Assembly (NCBI GenBank): GCA_020631735.1
Contig: CM036167.1
Span: forward strand, 3,290,988-3,354,987
DNA: 64,000 nt
Source of the DNA: Saccharum officinarum
Taxonomy: Eukaryota; Streptophyta; Magnoliopsida; Poales; Poaceae
Direction: 5' to 3'
Part shown: positions 1-10,886 of the stretch, piece after piece
Position numbering within the stretch: position 1 is the first letter of the stretch
Layout of the letters: every line of letters starts with the position of its first letter
Program-made: the position numbers and the translations under genes
The notes under the pieces: generated by a model
Database searches by the model: none
What the model was told of the DNA's origin: nothing
Seen by the model: only the letters and a program-made list of their open reading frames with translations

Positions 1-2656
1 CAGGTAATCCCCTATAGCTCGCGGATGACAGGCAATCACCCGACTTCTACCGGTCTAAGCAAACTAAGCAATTATTGACCGCGGACACCAGGGTGACAAG
101 GATCGGTAAAGCAAGGTGAAACAAGGTATAATGCAGCAACGTTTGCAAACAACTCCTAAACGTAATGCATCAAATTAAGTAAAGTGAATAATAAATTATT
201 TGCAAACCGGGAGAGAAATGCTCCGGGGCTTGCCTCTCTCAAAAGAGCTCGGACGGTGGTCGGGGCACTCTGGAAGATCTTCACCGACCTCCTCTTCGGC
301 TTCGGTCGCCTCCTGCTCTTGCACCTCAGACTGCTCCTCTGGGTCCTCGGGAACTGCTACCGGGGTCACTTCCTGCGATCCTGTATGATGTAGAAGTATA
401 AGTGCTCATGCCTAGGTGCATTGCAGGGATGACATGAGATGATGATGAATGAATGAGATGTAATGAGCATGTTACTTTATTTGGATTACGTGGAACTTAC
501 GACTCTTCTACAAGGTAGTCTACGCCATTCAAGAACATGTACTCAAAAACTACCACCACTAATCTCTACCATGCAAAGACACACTGACACTTAAGATGCT
601 TCAAAGATACACCAAAGCATAGTTTACTAACTAATCTTGCATTAAAGGTTGAGTGTAAACCCTAATTAGCACTATGCTTGAACAGCAACACATATTTTGG
701 TAGCACAGAAAAATCTTAGAAAATTACAGCGGATTACTAACATCAATTCCAGCATGCCACAAAATTTTCATTGCATTTGGATTATTAGAATTGTCTATAC
801 AAAAATAACAAGCTAAGGCCTAAAAACGAGCATGAAAATACTTTGCGTTATGAAAAGTATCAAACAACAGATTTAGTAATGTTCCTACTTTCTACATAGT
901 AAATAATCACTGTAGAAAAATTATTACTTGCATGTTTTATTCACATTTGTTTAATTAACAAAAATAGCAAATACTAGTGATAGAAAACATTTGAACTACA
1001 CCTACACATTTTTCTACAGAACAGACATGATATATAATTTTCCTAGCAAGTACATGGCACAAAAAGATTAACAAACTTGGAATCATATTTTTCTGATTTT
1101 TCTATAATTTATTATCAATTTTTCAAGAAAACACCAATTCCAAGGATTAAATAAAATACTACAGAAAAGTAATGAAATATTGACATGCAATATTTTTATA
1201 TTGTAGATCTGGTTCCAATGAGTCCATAGAAATTTATTTCATAATTTTTGGAGTTGAAAGGACTAAAAAACATTTTCTAAAGTATTTTCATCATGAAATA
1301 ATAAAAGAAAACAAAAATTGATTTTTCAATATTGGTACTGGGCCGGCCCGTGGGAGTCAACCGGCCCGTGGCCGTTCTCGGCCTGGTTCGCGCGCGGGGG
1401 GAAAGGCGAGCCGGCCCGCTCGGAGGCGCGGCCCACAGTGCGGTTGGCCCAGTGAAGACCGAAGGGGGGAAGAACAGAGCGGCCTCATCGGCGTTCGTGA
1501 CCTCGACGTCGCGGCGGTGGCCGACGGCCAAACGGCCATTTTCGATCATGTCCCGACCATCGAACGAGCGCACAACGTTCGCAAGGAACTAGCGAACTCG
1601 AGAGGGAGGCTTGGAAGAACGGAGAGGGAGCGAGCTAGGCGGTGGGCGGGGCGCGAGCTCGGCGGTCCCGACGCGGTGGCGCGGCGGGGGCGGAGAAATG
1701 GAACCCTACCGGAGCGAGCAAGGTGATGGTGGCGCCCGTTCGGAGGAGAGAAGGGGGCGGAGCTTCGTGCACGACCAATCGGACGGTGGAGGTCCACCGG
1801 CGTCGGAACACGACGATGAAGGTGGGGCGTGCGGTGGCGGGCGGCGTTCCCGCTCGGTTTCTCCGAAGGGAGGGAGAAGGGGAGCGAGTGAGTGGCGAGC
1901 GGCATGGAGACCAGGTGCCCAGGGCGATTTGAAGCAGAGCGCGAGCACGGGGTCCACGGCGGCCACGCGGGGGCGTCGCCGGCATGCGGCTACCACGCGG
2001 CGGGCGTGTTCTGCCGCGGCGCCAGCGAGCCGCGCGCACGGGCGGGAAGAGGAAGGGGGGCTGGCTTGGGCCGGGCCGAGGCGGGGGAGCGGGCGCGGGC
2101 GTGCGCGGGAGTGGCGCGGGCCCTTTCGGCCAGCGGGCCGAAACCGAGGCGGCGGCCTGCTTAGGTTAGGTTTTGATTTTTCAAATTTCTAAATTCAATC
2201 AATTTCAAATACAGTTTTCAAACCCTATTTTGAACAAGAAAAAGACCTTTTCTAGAAATGACCCAAAAATAAAAGTTGCTTAGAATTTAATTCTCTACAA
2301 CTTTGATTAAGGGGCCAACTAAAAATTCTCAACAGATTTTGAATTGGAGAATGAAATCTAAAATAGGGAGTATTTTTGAATATTTTCAGAATACATTTTT
2401 GAAACCAGTTTTTGACAAAACTTTGAGTAATTTAGTTGCTCCAAAAATTTGACCTATAATTCTGAGTGATATAAAATTTGTAGTTGCACAATTTTGATGA
2501 AAGGTAATTAGCACATTAACATATTACCTCATGAATACCATTTTTCAAGCTTTTATTTCATTCAAGTTATAATATTACCATATATGATTATGGATGATAT
2601 GAAATGCCATGCTTATGATTGCCATGCAAAAGTTTGCGTAACACTGGGGTGTTACA
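1..2656 (-). repeat. 3' LTR of the chromovirus (partial, continues beyond window start)
   Basis: On the minus strand the LTR begins TGTAACACCCC immediately after the polypurine tract. The solo LTR at 48609-52509 has the same TGTAACACC start. The LTR is strongly compartmented: AT-rich flanks surround a GC-rich block at about 1340-2160. The stretch near 195-300 resembles 50030-50150 of the solo LTR, which supports common ancestry. Several GC-rich ORFs on both strands in 1330-2190 have no recognisable domain and are treated as composition artefacts. Confidence 0.88.
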
Positions 2657-5600
2657 GCCCTCCCCCCTTATAAAAATCTTGTCCCGAGATTTGGGTTATG
2701 AACCATTTATTATAAAAATCTTCGTATACTTTTTGTAGGTATTCACCCGTTTCCCAAGATGCATCCCCTTCATCATGATGACTCCATTGTATCTTATATG
2801 TTTTCACCACACTGTTTCGAGTAGCCCTTTCTTTGGAATCCAAAACTCGAATTGGCTGTTCACGATACACTAGATCTGACTTAAGTTTTATGCCTCGAGG
2901 TTCAATTCTTTCCTTTGGAACGCGCAAACATTTCTTGAGATGTGATACGTGAAAAAATGGGAATATAGCACCCATTGCTTCTGGTAATTCTAATTTGTAA
3001 GCCACTGGACCCTTTCTTTCCAAGATTTTATAGGGTCCTACAAATCTGGCGGCAAGCTTTCTGCGTATTCCAAACCGCTTCTTCGTCATTGGCGTGACTT
3101 TTAGATAAACATAGTCACCAACTTCGAACACAAGCGGTCTCCTTCTCTTATCCGCATAACTTTTCTGACGTGATTGAGTTGTTCTCATATTTTTCTGAAT
3201 GATATGAACTTTCTTTTTGGCTTCTTCCACGAAGTCAATACCATAATACCTTCTTTCTCCTGGCTCAATCCAGTTTAAAGGTGTTCTACACTTTCGGTCA
3301 TACAGAGCCTCAAAAGGTGCCATCTTGATACTTTCTTGATAACTATTATTATACGTGAATTCTGCTAAAGGTAACCATGACTCCCATGAACCTCTGGAAG
3401 ACAACACACAAGCTCTTAACATATCTTCTAAAACAGCATTAACTCTTTCAGTCTGACCATCTGTTTGAGGATGATAGGCAGTGCTACGAATCAGACTAGT
3501 TCCCAAACCTTTATGCAAGTGCTCCCAAAAGTGAGCAGTGAACTGTGACCCTCTGTCAGACACTATCGTCTTCGGTATGCCATGCAATCTCACAATCTCC
3601 GCCATATACTTCTCGGCATATTGAGGTGGTCTATAATCTATCTTGACAGGCAAAAAGTGGGCTGTCTTGGTAAGACGATCCACGATTACCCAAATTGAAT
3701 CATGGCCTTTCTGAGTAGTGGGCAAACCTGTGATGAAATCCATACTTATATCATCCGACTTCCAACTAGGTACTGACAAAGGTTGCAACAATCCGACAGG
3801 TTTCATGTGAATAGCTTTCACTCGACAACATGTGTCACATCTGGCTACATAAGCTACAATTTCCTTCTTCATCTTTGTCCACCAATAGCGAGGTCTTAGT
3901 TCTTGATACATTTTACTGCTGCCAGGATGAATGGACAACTTAGAGAGATGAGTTTCATCCATAATTTTATTCTTAAGCTCTCTATCCTTCGGAACAACAA
4001 GACGGTTGTCGAACCACAACACGTCCTGCTCATCCACTCTGAAGTGTTTTGAGGGTTCTTCTCTAATCTTTTCTTTGATATGGAATACCCCTTTGTCTGC
4101 TTTCTGACCTTCTATTATCTTACTCTCCAAGGTGCAACTGATCTGAATACTATGTAACATGGCAGGGTGTATTAGATTAAAACCATCTTCGAGTAAGGGT
4201 TGCATATTCAAACAATGCAACTTTCTACTCAAAGCATCGGCTACCACATTGGCTTTCCTAGGGTGATACTGTACATTCAAGTTGTAATCTTTGATTAGTT
4301 CTAACCATCTTCGTTGTCTCATGTTCAATTCTGGTTGGGTGAAAATGTACTTGAGACTCTTATGATCGGTGAAAATATTGCACAAATTACCAAGTAAATA
4401 GTGTCTCCAAATCTTTAAGGCATGCACTACGGCGGCAAGCTCAAGATCATGTGTCGGATAATTGATTTCATGTTTTCTCAACTGACGGGAGGCATAAGCA
4501 ATGACTCTGCCTTCTTGCATCAGAACACAGCCTAATCCTGTTTTTGATGCGTCACAGAACACATCAAAAGGTTTCTCGATGTCTGGCTATGCAAGAACTG
4601 GAGCAGTGGTCAACAGTTTCCGCAAGGTGTGGAAAGCTGTCTCACACTCCTCTGTCCACACATACTTATGATCTTTCTGTAACAGACTAGTCATCGGCTT
4701 GGCAATCTTCGAGAAGTCTGGGATAAAGCGGCGATAGTAACCAGCTAACCCTAGGAAACTCCTGACTTCTGCCACTGTGGTTGGAGTTTTCCAATCCATA
4801 ACCTCTTGCACTTTGCTCGGATCTACCTAAACTCCATTCTCAGATAGAATATGACCAAGGAAAGGAACTTTCTTCAACCAAAATTCATATTTGCTGAACT
4901 TAGCATATAACTTATGATCTCTCAGTCTGGTCAAGACAATTTTCAGATGCTCTTCATGATCTTTCTCATTTTTAGAGTATACTAGAATGTCATCAATGAA
5001 GACAACTACAAACTTGTCCAACTCTGGCATGAAAACCGTATTCATCAGATACATAAAATATGCAGGAGCATTTGTTAAGCCAAAAGACATAACAAGATAC
5101 TCGTACAACCCGTATCTGGTAGAAAAGACAGTTTTCGGGACATCTTGCGGCCTAATCTTTATCTGATGATACCCTGATCTTAGGTCTATCTTGGAGAACA
5201 CTCTAGCGTTAGCCAGCTGATCAAACAAAACGTCGATATGAGGCAAAGGATATTTATTCTTGATAGTTACAGCATTAAGAGATCGATAATCCACACACAT
5301 TCTCAGAGTACCCTCTTTCTTTTTCTTCACGAACAAGGCAGGATATCCCCATTCTGACTTGCTTGGTTGGATAAACCCCTTCTTTAATAGTTCTTCCAGT
5401 TGCTTCTTCAGCTCAGCTAACTCATCCGGAGGCATCCGATAAGGTCTCCTCAAAATAGGAGCTGTTCCGGGGATCAACTCGATTCTAAACTCAACATCTC
5501 TATCTGGAGGAAGGCCAGGTAACTCGTCTGGAAACACATCCGGGAACTCACACACTACCGGGATCTGGTGGATAGGAACAACTTCTATAGCACAGGTCAC

Positions 5601-6046
5601 ACTCACAAGGTCTGTTCTTCTAGGCAATGGTACCAGGAAAGTACCCTCTGCCTGGGGATCCTTAAGGGTAAGCATCCGACTGCTTGTATCTATGACTGCC
5701 CCCTAGTTCTTCATCTAGTTCATTCCTATTATTACATCTAAAACTAGTCCAGGCATAACTACCAGGTTCACTCGAAACTTCCGACTATCTAACTCAAGGG
5801 TTGCCCCTCTAACCATCTTATTGGTTAACACATCAGCCCCTGCTGAACTTATGCGATAACCATAACTCAATTCGGTGCAAGTTGTTCTTGCTTCCGTGCA
5901 AATGCTTGACTCATAAAAGAATACGAGGATCCAGAATCAAATAGAACAACTGCAGGGTGATGGTTAACAAGAAACTTACCGACAGTTACAGGCTCCCCCT
6001 CAGGAATCTCATCAACGGTGGTATGGTGTACACGAGCAGTGTAAGT
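2652..6046 (-). pseudogene. pol: Chromovirus pol: protease, reverse transcriptase, RNase H, integrase, chromodomain
   Basis: This region encodes the enzymes that copy element RNA into DNA and integrate it. The aspartic protease motif DSG is at about 5930-5938, followed by reverse transcriptase at about 4830-5450 with the catalytic IDD at about 4990. RNase H covers about 4200-4560 ([11 protein letters not shown] start). The integrase zinc-binding HHCC is at about 3825-3965, and its DDE core at about 3430-3760 contains VIVDRLTK and SDRGSQF. A GPY-like module (VGPYKI) lies near 3030, and a chromodomain at about 2690-2860 contains [16 protein letters not shown]. The stop codon (2652-2654) lies inside the first bases of the 3' LTR. 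Breaks: TAG stops near 4812-4826, 4563-4586 and 5700-5720. The DSG lies in the gag frame while reverse transcriptase lies in another, so there is a frameshift between about 5720 and 5930. It is non-functional as it stands. Confidence 0.93.
2657..2670 (-). other. Polypurine tract of the chromovirus
   Basis: The minus-strand sequence TAAGGGGGGAGGGC directly abuts the TGTAACACC start of the 3' LTR, as expected for the plus-strand DNA primer. It also encodes the last residues of pol. Confidence 0.88.
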
Positions 6047-7173
6047 CTATTGCTTCTTTTTAGGCGGATAAGGGCAGAACTTTGAAAAGTGGCCTGGCTG
6101 ACCACAATTGTAGCAGGGCCCCTTTACTGTACCAGCAGATCCTATAGATCCCTTGGAGTTGCTCTGTTCTGTAGCTGTGGTGATCTTTGCTGGCGGCACA
6201 GCCATCTTGTACGGCTTCTGTGGTCCCTTGTAGTTCTGGGTCTTATGCTGTGGAGGCCTGAACCTTGCACCAGGTGCGGACGGGCGATAAGAAGGACGAT
6301 TTGCAGTGACAACTCTGGACTGTGATGGTCCTGACTCAAACACTCTCTTACGATTCTTGGATGCAGTGTAGGCGTTGTTGTTCTTTTCTTGTTTCAAACA
6401 ATCACTGACAAAGTCATTGAATCTGGCACGGATATTGGTACCCACATGCTTCATCATCTTCGGACTTAACCCTCTCTTGAAACTAGCAATTCTCTTTGCA
6501 TCTGTGTCGACCATGTCTGGAGCATAACGGCACAAGTTGTTAAAGGCATGTAGATACTGTGTCACAGTCTTGGTACCCTGATTCAAGGCCAAGAACTCTC
6601 CGAGCTTCATTTCAACCAACCCTGGGGGAATATAAACTCCCCTAAATGCTTCAGTGAATTCTCTCCAAGTAATCTGGGCATTGGGAGGAAAGGTGGTGCG
6701 GTGATGCTTCCACCACATCCTTGCTGGTCCCTGTAGCTGATGTGCAGCATATTCTGTTTTCAGAACTTCTGTCAGCCTCAACACACGGAACTTATCTTCC
6801 ATAGTGTTGATCCATTCTTCAGCGTCGAGTGACTCTACTGCTTCCTTAAAAATAGGTGGCCTAGTATCCATGAAATCCTTGAAATTACTGTACTGGTTCA
6901 CCCCATGACCACCACCTTGATTATTACCTCTCTGAACATTCTCGGCGATGGTACGTAGAAAATCTTCCATATTCCTCTGTGATTGCTCGGCATTGCGCTG
7001 GCTTCCAAGGAACTGTGCGAAGAATACCTCTGCAGTGAGCGGTGGAGGAGGTGGAAAATGTGGCTCTAGCTGTGGCTCCTGGTGGTTGACGTTGTTTGCA
7101 CCACCCCCACCAGCCCTGCACCGTTGCCACTAGTTTCAGCGGCCTCATACGTGGCACGGCGAGTGTTTGCCAT
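6047..7173 (-). pseudogene. gag: Chromovirus gag with CCHC zinc knuckle
   Basis: Gag packages the element RNA into virus-like particles. I place the start at the minus-strand ATG 7171-7173 (MANTRR...). The recognisable retrotransposon gag domain (FKDFMDTRPPIF, then WWKHHRTTFPP) spans about 6440-6890. A zinc knuckle CYNCGQPGHFSKFCP (CX2CX4HX4C) lies near 6080-6125 after a proline- and lysine-rich linker. The frame shifts by one base around 7100-7115 in a G-rich run, so only 6047-6970 reads cleanly from a Met. The ORF closes with TAG at 6047-6049, and the protease downstream is in the same frame, which suggests that this stop interrupts an ancestral gag-pol polyprotein. No stop-suppression signal was recognised. 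Confidence 0.88.
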
Positions 7174-7530
7174 CTGCATATTTCAGCAACAAGTAATAAT
7201 TGAGCGAAGTTGTAGTAATTGTATTCGAATGAACAGTCATGCCATACTGAATTCATTGGAGAGAACAAGTCATACAATAAAACAGAGACACAATAATCAC
7301 ATTTCAATTAAAACGACATCACTAATCAAATTACTTTGAAAGCAACATCGCGTTCCATACAACCACGTTGCCAGCATACATACACTGGACTTTTATGCGT
7401 TCGGGCATCGCATACACAACCAGATTCCAAAAGATCGTCAGTATCAAGATCGAACATGATACAACACGATACATAGAAATCAAAAGAAGGCCATCATGAC
7501 AGAGCCTAGCTACTAACGCAGGGCACTATC
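7174..7530 (-). other. Spacer between the extra ORF and gag
   Basis: These 357 bases lie between the stop of the extra ORF and the gag start. They are AT-rich and stop-rich in all frames. I see no domain or repeat. The end next to gag (minus strand) reads CAGATGGCAAAC, so a splice acceptor directly before the gag ATG is possible but not demonstrated. Confidence 0.5.
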
Positions 7531-8504
7531 CTACTCTTCGGGGCCGTCATCGAGGTCGGAGGCATCACCATTGCTACCATTAGTAGCAGCGTCGTCGTCG
7601 ACGTCCATCTGGGTGGCGTCCAGAGGAGCATACGGGCACATCCCGTTGTAGAGGGCATGAAACTCTTCATGCAAGTTGGCATTATACTCTTCTAGCTCCT
7701 CGACCCTCTGCCTCAGAAGGTCCCTCTCGTTCCAGGCTTCATTCCTTTCCTGCACTAGCTGTCCCATCATGCGGTCTGCATTTCTGTTGGCCTGAGTCAA
7801 CGTCTGCACCCGCTGCATGGCACTCTCACCTCTCTCGAGAGCCCGGTCTCGCTGCAAGCTCATGTCGGCCAACTGCTCCTACAAGCTAGCTATAGCACGT
7901 GCTTGCTTCTTCTTCTACTTCCTTGCTTCAAGCCGGTCATCGCCACGCAGGCCAGTCAAGGTCCAATAGGTACTCTCAAGACCCTGGTATGCTCTGATGG
8001 TTGCATACATGGCACTCATTGCGTGGTTATCGCTAGCCCGTCCTTCACTTGGGCCTCTAACTAGGGCACTTCCTTGCGGTTGCACCCAAATGGCATCACG
8101 AGGATCATCTCTCGGAAAAGTACCGGCCAAAGCGGCTGCCAACTCATTGGGAAACCTGCTCATTATGTCTCGGATGACGCGAAAGGCTGCGCCCTCTGCA
8201 CCCTCAACCGGAGTGCGTCCTTCAAACTCCAAATGCCAACCATCCCATTCTGGCGCATCACCAAGAGCAGGGACGATGATTTCACTACTGCAAGTCCATC
8301 CTCAGCTAGCTGGCTCTCACTCCAAGAGTACACTGGCTCTTGACCCTCCAGGTACCCCACATCATGGAGCACTCTCCAAAGCAAGGTGGGCATGCCAAAC
8401 TTGCTTGGAAAAGTGTCCGTGCTGCGGCGCTCCCGCGGGGCCATCTGGTGACGGGGTGCTCTTCCGCCAGTGGACTTATGGGCAGTCTGCTTCGTGCGGG
8501 CCAT
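7531..8504 (-). pseudogene. Extra pre-gag ORF with a histone H3 tail-like N-terminus, globular region, coiled coil and acidic C-terminus
   Basis: The ORF starts at the minus-strand ATG 8502-8504. After the Met come residues ARTKQTAHKSTGGRAPR, which match the histone H3 tail at 15 of 17 positions. K4, K9, S10 and R17 are retained, R8 is His and K14 is Arg. The rest is not histone. A globular part (FGMPTLLWRVLHDVGY, later EGAEGAAFRVIRDIM) is followed by a heptad-rich helix (about 7650-7860, containing LLRQRVEELEEYNANLHEE) and an Asp/Glu-rich tail ending DLDDGPEE. Total length is about 324 codons. Breaks: one frameshift near 8265-8285 and two TAG stops between 7873 and 7915. The sequence just before the ATG reads TTGTGCTACAG, a good plant splice acceptor, so the true mRNA may begin the ORF exactly at this Met. 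I know of no function. Extra ORFs upstream of gag have been reported in some rice Gypsy elements, but I cannot say whether they share this tail. Confidence 0.8.
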
Positions 8505-9277
8505 CTGTAGCACAAGTTTTAAATTACCCGGTGAGAACATATTTTAAGTTGATGTCACTTTTATCAAACTGGGATAATCGTTTTATAAGGGGTGGAATGC
8601 ATGTTATGAATGAAATGCACAGGCAGTATGATGCATGCACGAGTCTTACGTTCTCACAAACTTAGAAAATAAAGACACCTAACGATGAATTCGGTGGCAT
8701 ACAAACGATCCCTCATATACATAACTAATTCGATCTACACGATAAACGTTGTTATGTACCTGCAGAAAATTCATTTCAGCCCATTCCCCATGAATGCATG
8801 AAAGCAGTAAATCTACCTACACGCTCTACACGAATTCTCAGATGCGTGTACAACGGTAGTAACTACCCAAACACATCGTCCTATTGACGGCATCGCCTCA
8901 ACGGACGGAACAACCACACATGCGACACTTTTGTAAAAACATGCGTAAAACATGTAAGTACTCCAGTATCATATAAGCACTCTCCCTAGATCGGCGGTGT
9001 ATCCGATCATGCTCTCACATCTCACACTTACCGAGGCATAGAGGCAACTGATCCATACATTACCACTCAATTAAGTGACACTCATACAATAGCACGCCCT
9101 ATGAGCAACGAAAGAGAAATATGGTGCAAGAACCCCCAAGTTAGTACTTAATAGCCACCTAGAGTCCTTAACTGGGCATATAGGATATGAACCATGGCAC
9201 ACCTTTAGTTTTAAAATCACACTTTTTAAACAGAATTTTTTTTAAATACACTTATGAACATAATCACGCTAAACCAT
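8505..9277 (-). other. Chromovirus untranslated leader
   Basis: This is the 773-bp region between the primer-binding site and the extra ORF. It shows no long ORF or domain. A 12-codon in-frame extension with its own ATG at 8538-8540 precedes the H3-like Met. If that ATG were used, the H3-like residues would not be N-terminal. Confidence 0.6.
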
Positions 9278-9289
9278 GCTCCGATACCA
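9278..9289 (-). other. Primer-binding site (initiator tRNA-Met type)
   Basis: The minus strand reads TGGTATCGGAGC, two bases downstream of the LTR end. This is close to the usual plant sequence TGGTATCAGAGC, which pairs with the 3' end of initiator tRNA-Met. Confidence 0.93.
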
Positions 9290-9291
9290 GC

Positions 9292-9375
9292 TGTAACAGA
9301 ACCGCCCAATTATACGAGATTAAATAGGAAAATCATCCAACGGGAGGACCAATTTAACAAACTTAAGCCGTATAA
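9292..9375 (-). repeat. Last 84 bp of the chromovirus 5' LTR, cut by the gap
   Basis: In plus orientation it begins TGTAACAGAACCGCCCAATT, which aligns with the left edge of the solo LTR at 48609 (TGTGGCAGAATCGCTCGATT). The rest, expected to be several kilobases, is missing. The sequence after the Ns does not look like this LTR. Confidence 0.82.
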
Positions 9376-9475
9376 NNNNNNNNNNNNNNNNNNNNNNNNN
9401 NNNNNNNNNNNNNNNNNNNNNNNNNNNNNNNNNNNNNNNNNNNNNNNNNNNNNNNNNNNNNNNNNNNNNNNNNNN
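9376..9475. other. Assembly gap of exactly 100 N
   Basis: There are one hundred consecutive Ns. A round 100 is the usual placeholder for a gap of unknown length. It falls inside the 5' LTR of the chromovirus, where a repeat-induced break would be expected. Confidence 0.98.
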
Positions 9476-9665
9476 CACACATATTAACATATTAAAAGAA
9501 ATCAGAACTGCATGCTGTAACGCTGTGTGTATGAACGAATAGAAATTGTACAATGCGTTTCTAAACATAAACGAGTAGAACTGCATGCTGCAACGCTGTA
9601 AAAAATGTACCGATGCCGAGTTGCCAAAAAAAAGTTTACCGATGACTTTATCCTATCCCTTCACA

Positions 9666-10007
9666 GCTCGTTTGGTTGGGGTAATTGAAAACAGGGAATG
9701 AGAATTTATTGATAGGAGTTTTGAAATCGTTTGTTTGTTTTGTAGGAATGGAAGTTTTGGTGGGAAGGGGAGTTTAGAGGGCCAACTCTCACTAATCAAT
9801 TCCCTTGAAGAGGGGTTATTCAAAAAAAAATCCCTTGAAGAGGGGTGGAAATTGGGTGGGAATTGTGTTCTTAATAAAAGAAAAATAGATCCTCACCATC
9901 TATCATGATTTGCCTTTTAGTTTCCCCCTCAAAACCCCACACCAAATAAGGGATATGAATTCCCTCTTCAGTTCCCTTTTTATTTCCCTCCACGAATGAA
10001 ACAAGGG
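9666..10007. mobile_element. Possible hAT-like MITE
   Basis: The left part reads CTCGTTTGGTTGGGG and the right part ends in CACGAATGAAACAAGGG, roughly inverted relative to each other. The interior is rich in GGAATT-like words, with a local duplication of CCCTTGAAGAGGGG. No clear 8-bp target duplication was found, so this is tentative. Confidence 0.3.
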
Positions 10008-10378
10008 ATTGAGACTAAAAGTCAACTAACCACCTTAATTCTCTCTATCAACTTCCACCACATTCTCATGCCTCTTTCCATGTAATTGCCAAACACGATG
10101 GAGGAGAGGTAAGAAAGGAAACATGCAAGTATATCGGTATAGCAGTACGCAGATGATAGCATACAGGAAACTATTCAAACATAAAGGTAGCATGATGGTC
10201 CAGTCTCTCTTCTGCAAGCTTGCAGATGTGGCCAAGGAATCGATGTAGAAATAAATTCGTATGGTCCGCAATCACTCATGAGGATCTGAAGAGATGATGG
10301 CACTCGAGCCAGATCAAACATTTGGTTAGAGAGGGAGGGAGCAAGTGCAAGCATTCCTACCTTAGCAGCTGGAAACAT

Positions 10379-10503
10379 GGAACATGGTTACGTTCCTCGT
10401 TCCAAGAACGTCTTTCCAGGAACGTCCACATTCCCGATTCGGGAGCATTTACGTTCTCACATTATAAAATAACACCCTAAGTTCCTGTTCCTGTTCCATG
10501 TTC
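10379..10503. repeat. GTTCC-rich repeat, copy 1
   Basis: It shares a long block with 12935-13078, in the same orientation, including an identical core ATAAAATAACACCCTAAGTT. Both copies are studded with GTTCC/GGAAC words. It may be a subterminal region of a DNA transposon. The family is not recognised. Confidence 0.5.
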
Positions 10504-10886
10504 TCTTTCCCTTGTGGGAATATGGTTGCGAAGAACTTCCTTCTTCAACGTGCACAAGGCGACTAGGGTGAGACAGGTGGTTTCAAAGAGGATACACGAA
10601 TGAACTTGATTCAAAACTAGAATAGCTACTGTTCCCAGCAACAACGCCAGAAAGCTTGTTGGTATTTGTTAACGTACACAGAAAAATCTGCAAACGCACA
10701 GATATCGTTGTAACTTTCACATGAAAGTATTCCAAGGTATCGATTTGCATGGGGAATGCGAAGCGAACTAGTAACGAATCAAGAATTAATGTCCAAGGAT
10801 AGAGAAGCTGAAATGTTTTTATGGATACAGAGGAATTCCCTAAGGTTTCCCTAGGTAAACTAGATAATTAAGGTTCATGTTTACTA

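Larger units (their letters stand above)
1..9375 (-). mobile_element. Ty3/Gypsy chromovirus (Tekay/Del-like), decayed, incomplete at both ends
   Basis: Read on the minus strand the order is 5' LTR stub, primer-binding site, leader, an extra ORF, gag, protease, reverse transcriptase, RNase H, integrase, chromodomain, polypurine tract and 3' LTR. Integrase after RNase H marks Ty3/Gypsy. The chromodomain after the GPY-type integrase tail and the very large LTRs fit the Tekay/Del group of chromoviruses. The 3' LTR runs off the left edge. Aligning it by eye to the related solo LTR at 48609-52509 suggests that roughly 1.2 kb is outside the window. The 5' LTR is visible for only 84 bp before an N gap. 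All ORFs carry stops or frameshifts, so the copy cannot be autonomous. Clade assignment is inference; superfamily and orientation are secure. Confidence 0.93.
9476..10886. other. Non-coding DNA with repeat fragments
   Basis: No gene is supported here. A 22-bp direct repeat with one mismatch starts at about 9505 and 9577. A hAT-like MITE candidate lies at 9666-10007 and a GTTCC-rich repeat at 10379-10503. The stretch around 10630-10780 (AACAACGCCAGAAAGC...) looks like the edge of an old retrotransposon, which I recall only as a common grass repeat. Confidence 0.5.

Noticed and set aside
1332..2192. Long overlapping GC-rich ORFs on both strands
   Set aside because: They lie in the GC-rich block of the LTR, occur in several frames at once and have no recognisable domain.
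9278..9289. tRNA-like sequence
   Set aside because: It matches only the 3' end of tRNA-Met and is the primer-binding site. The same applies to 22260, 34777, 42647 and 47213.
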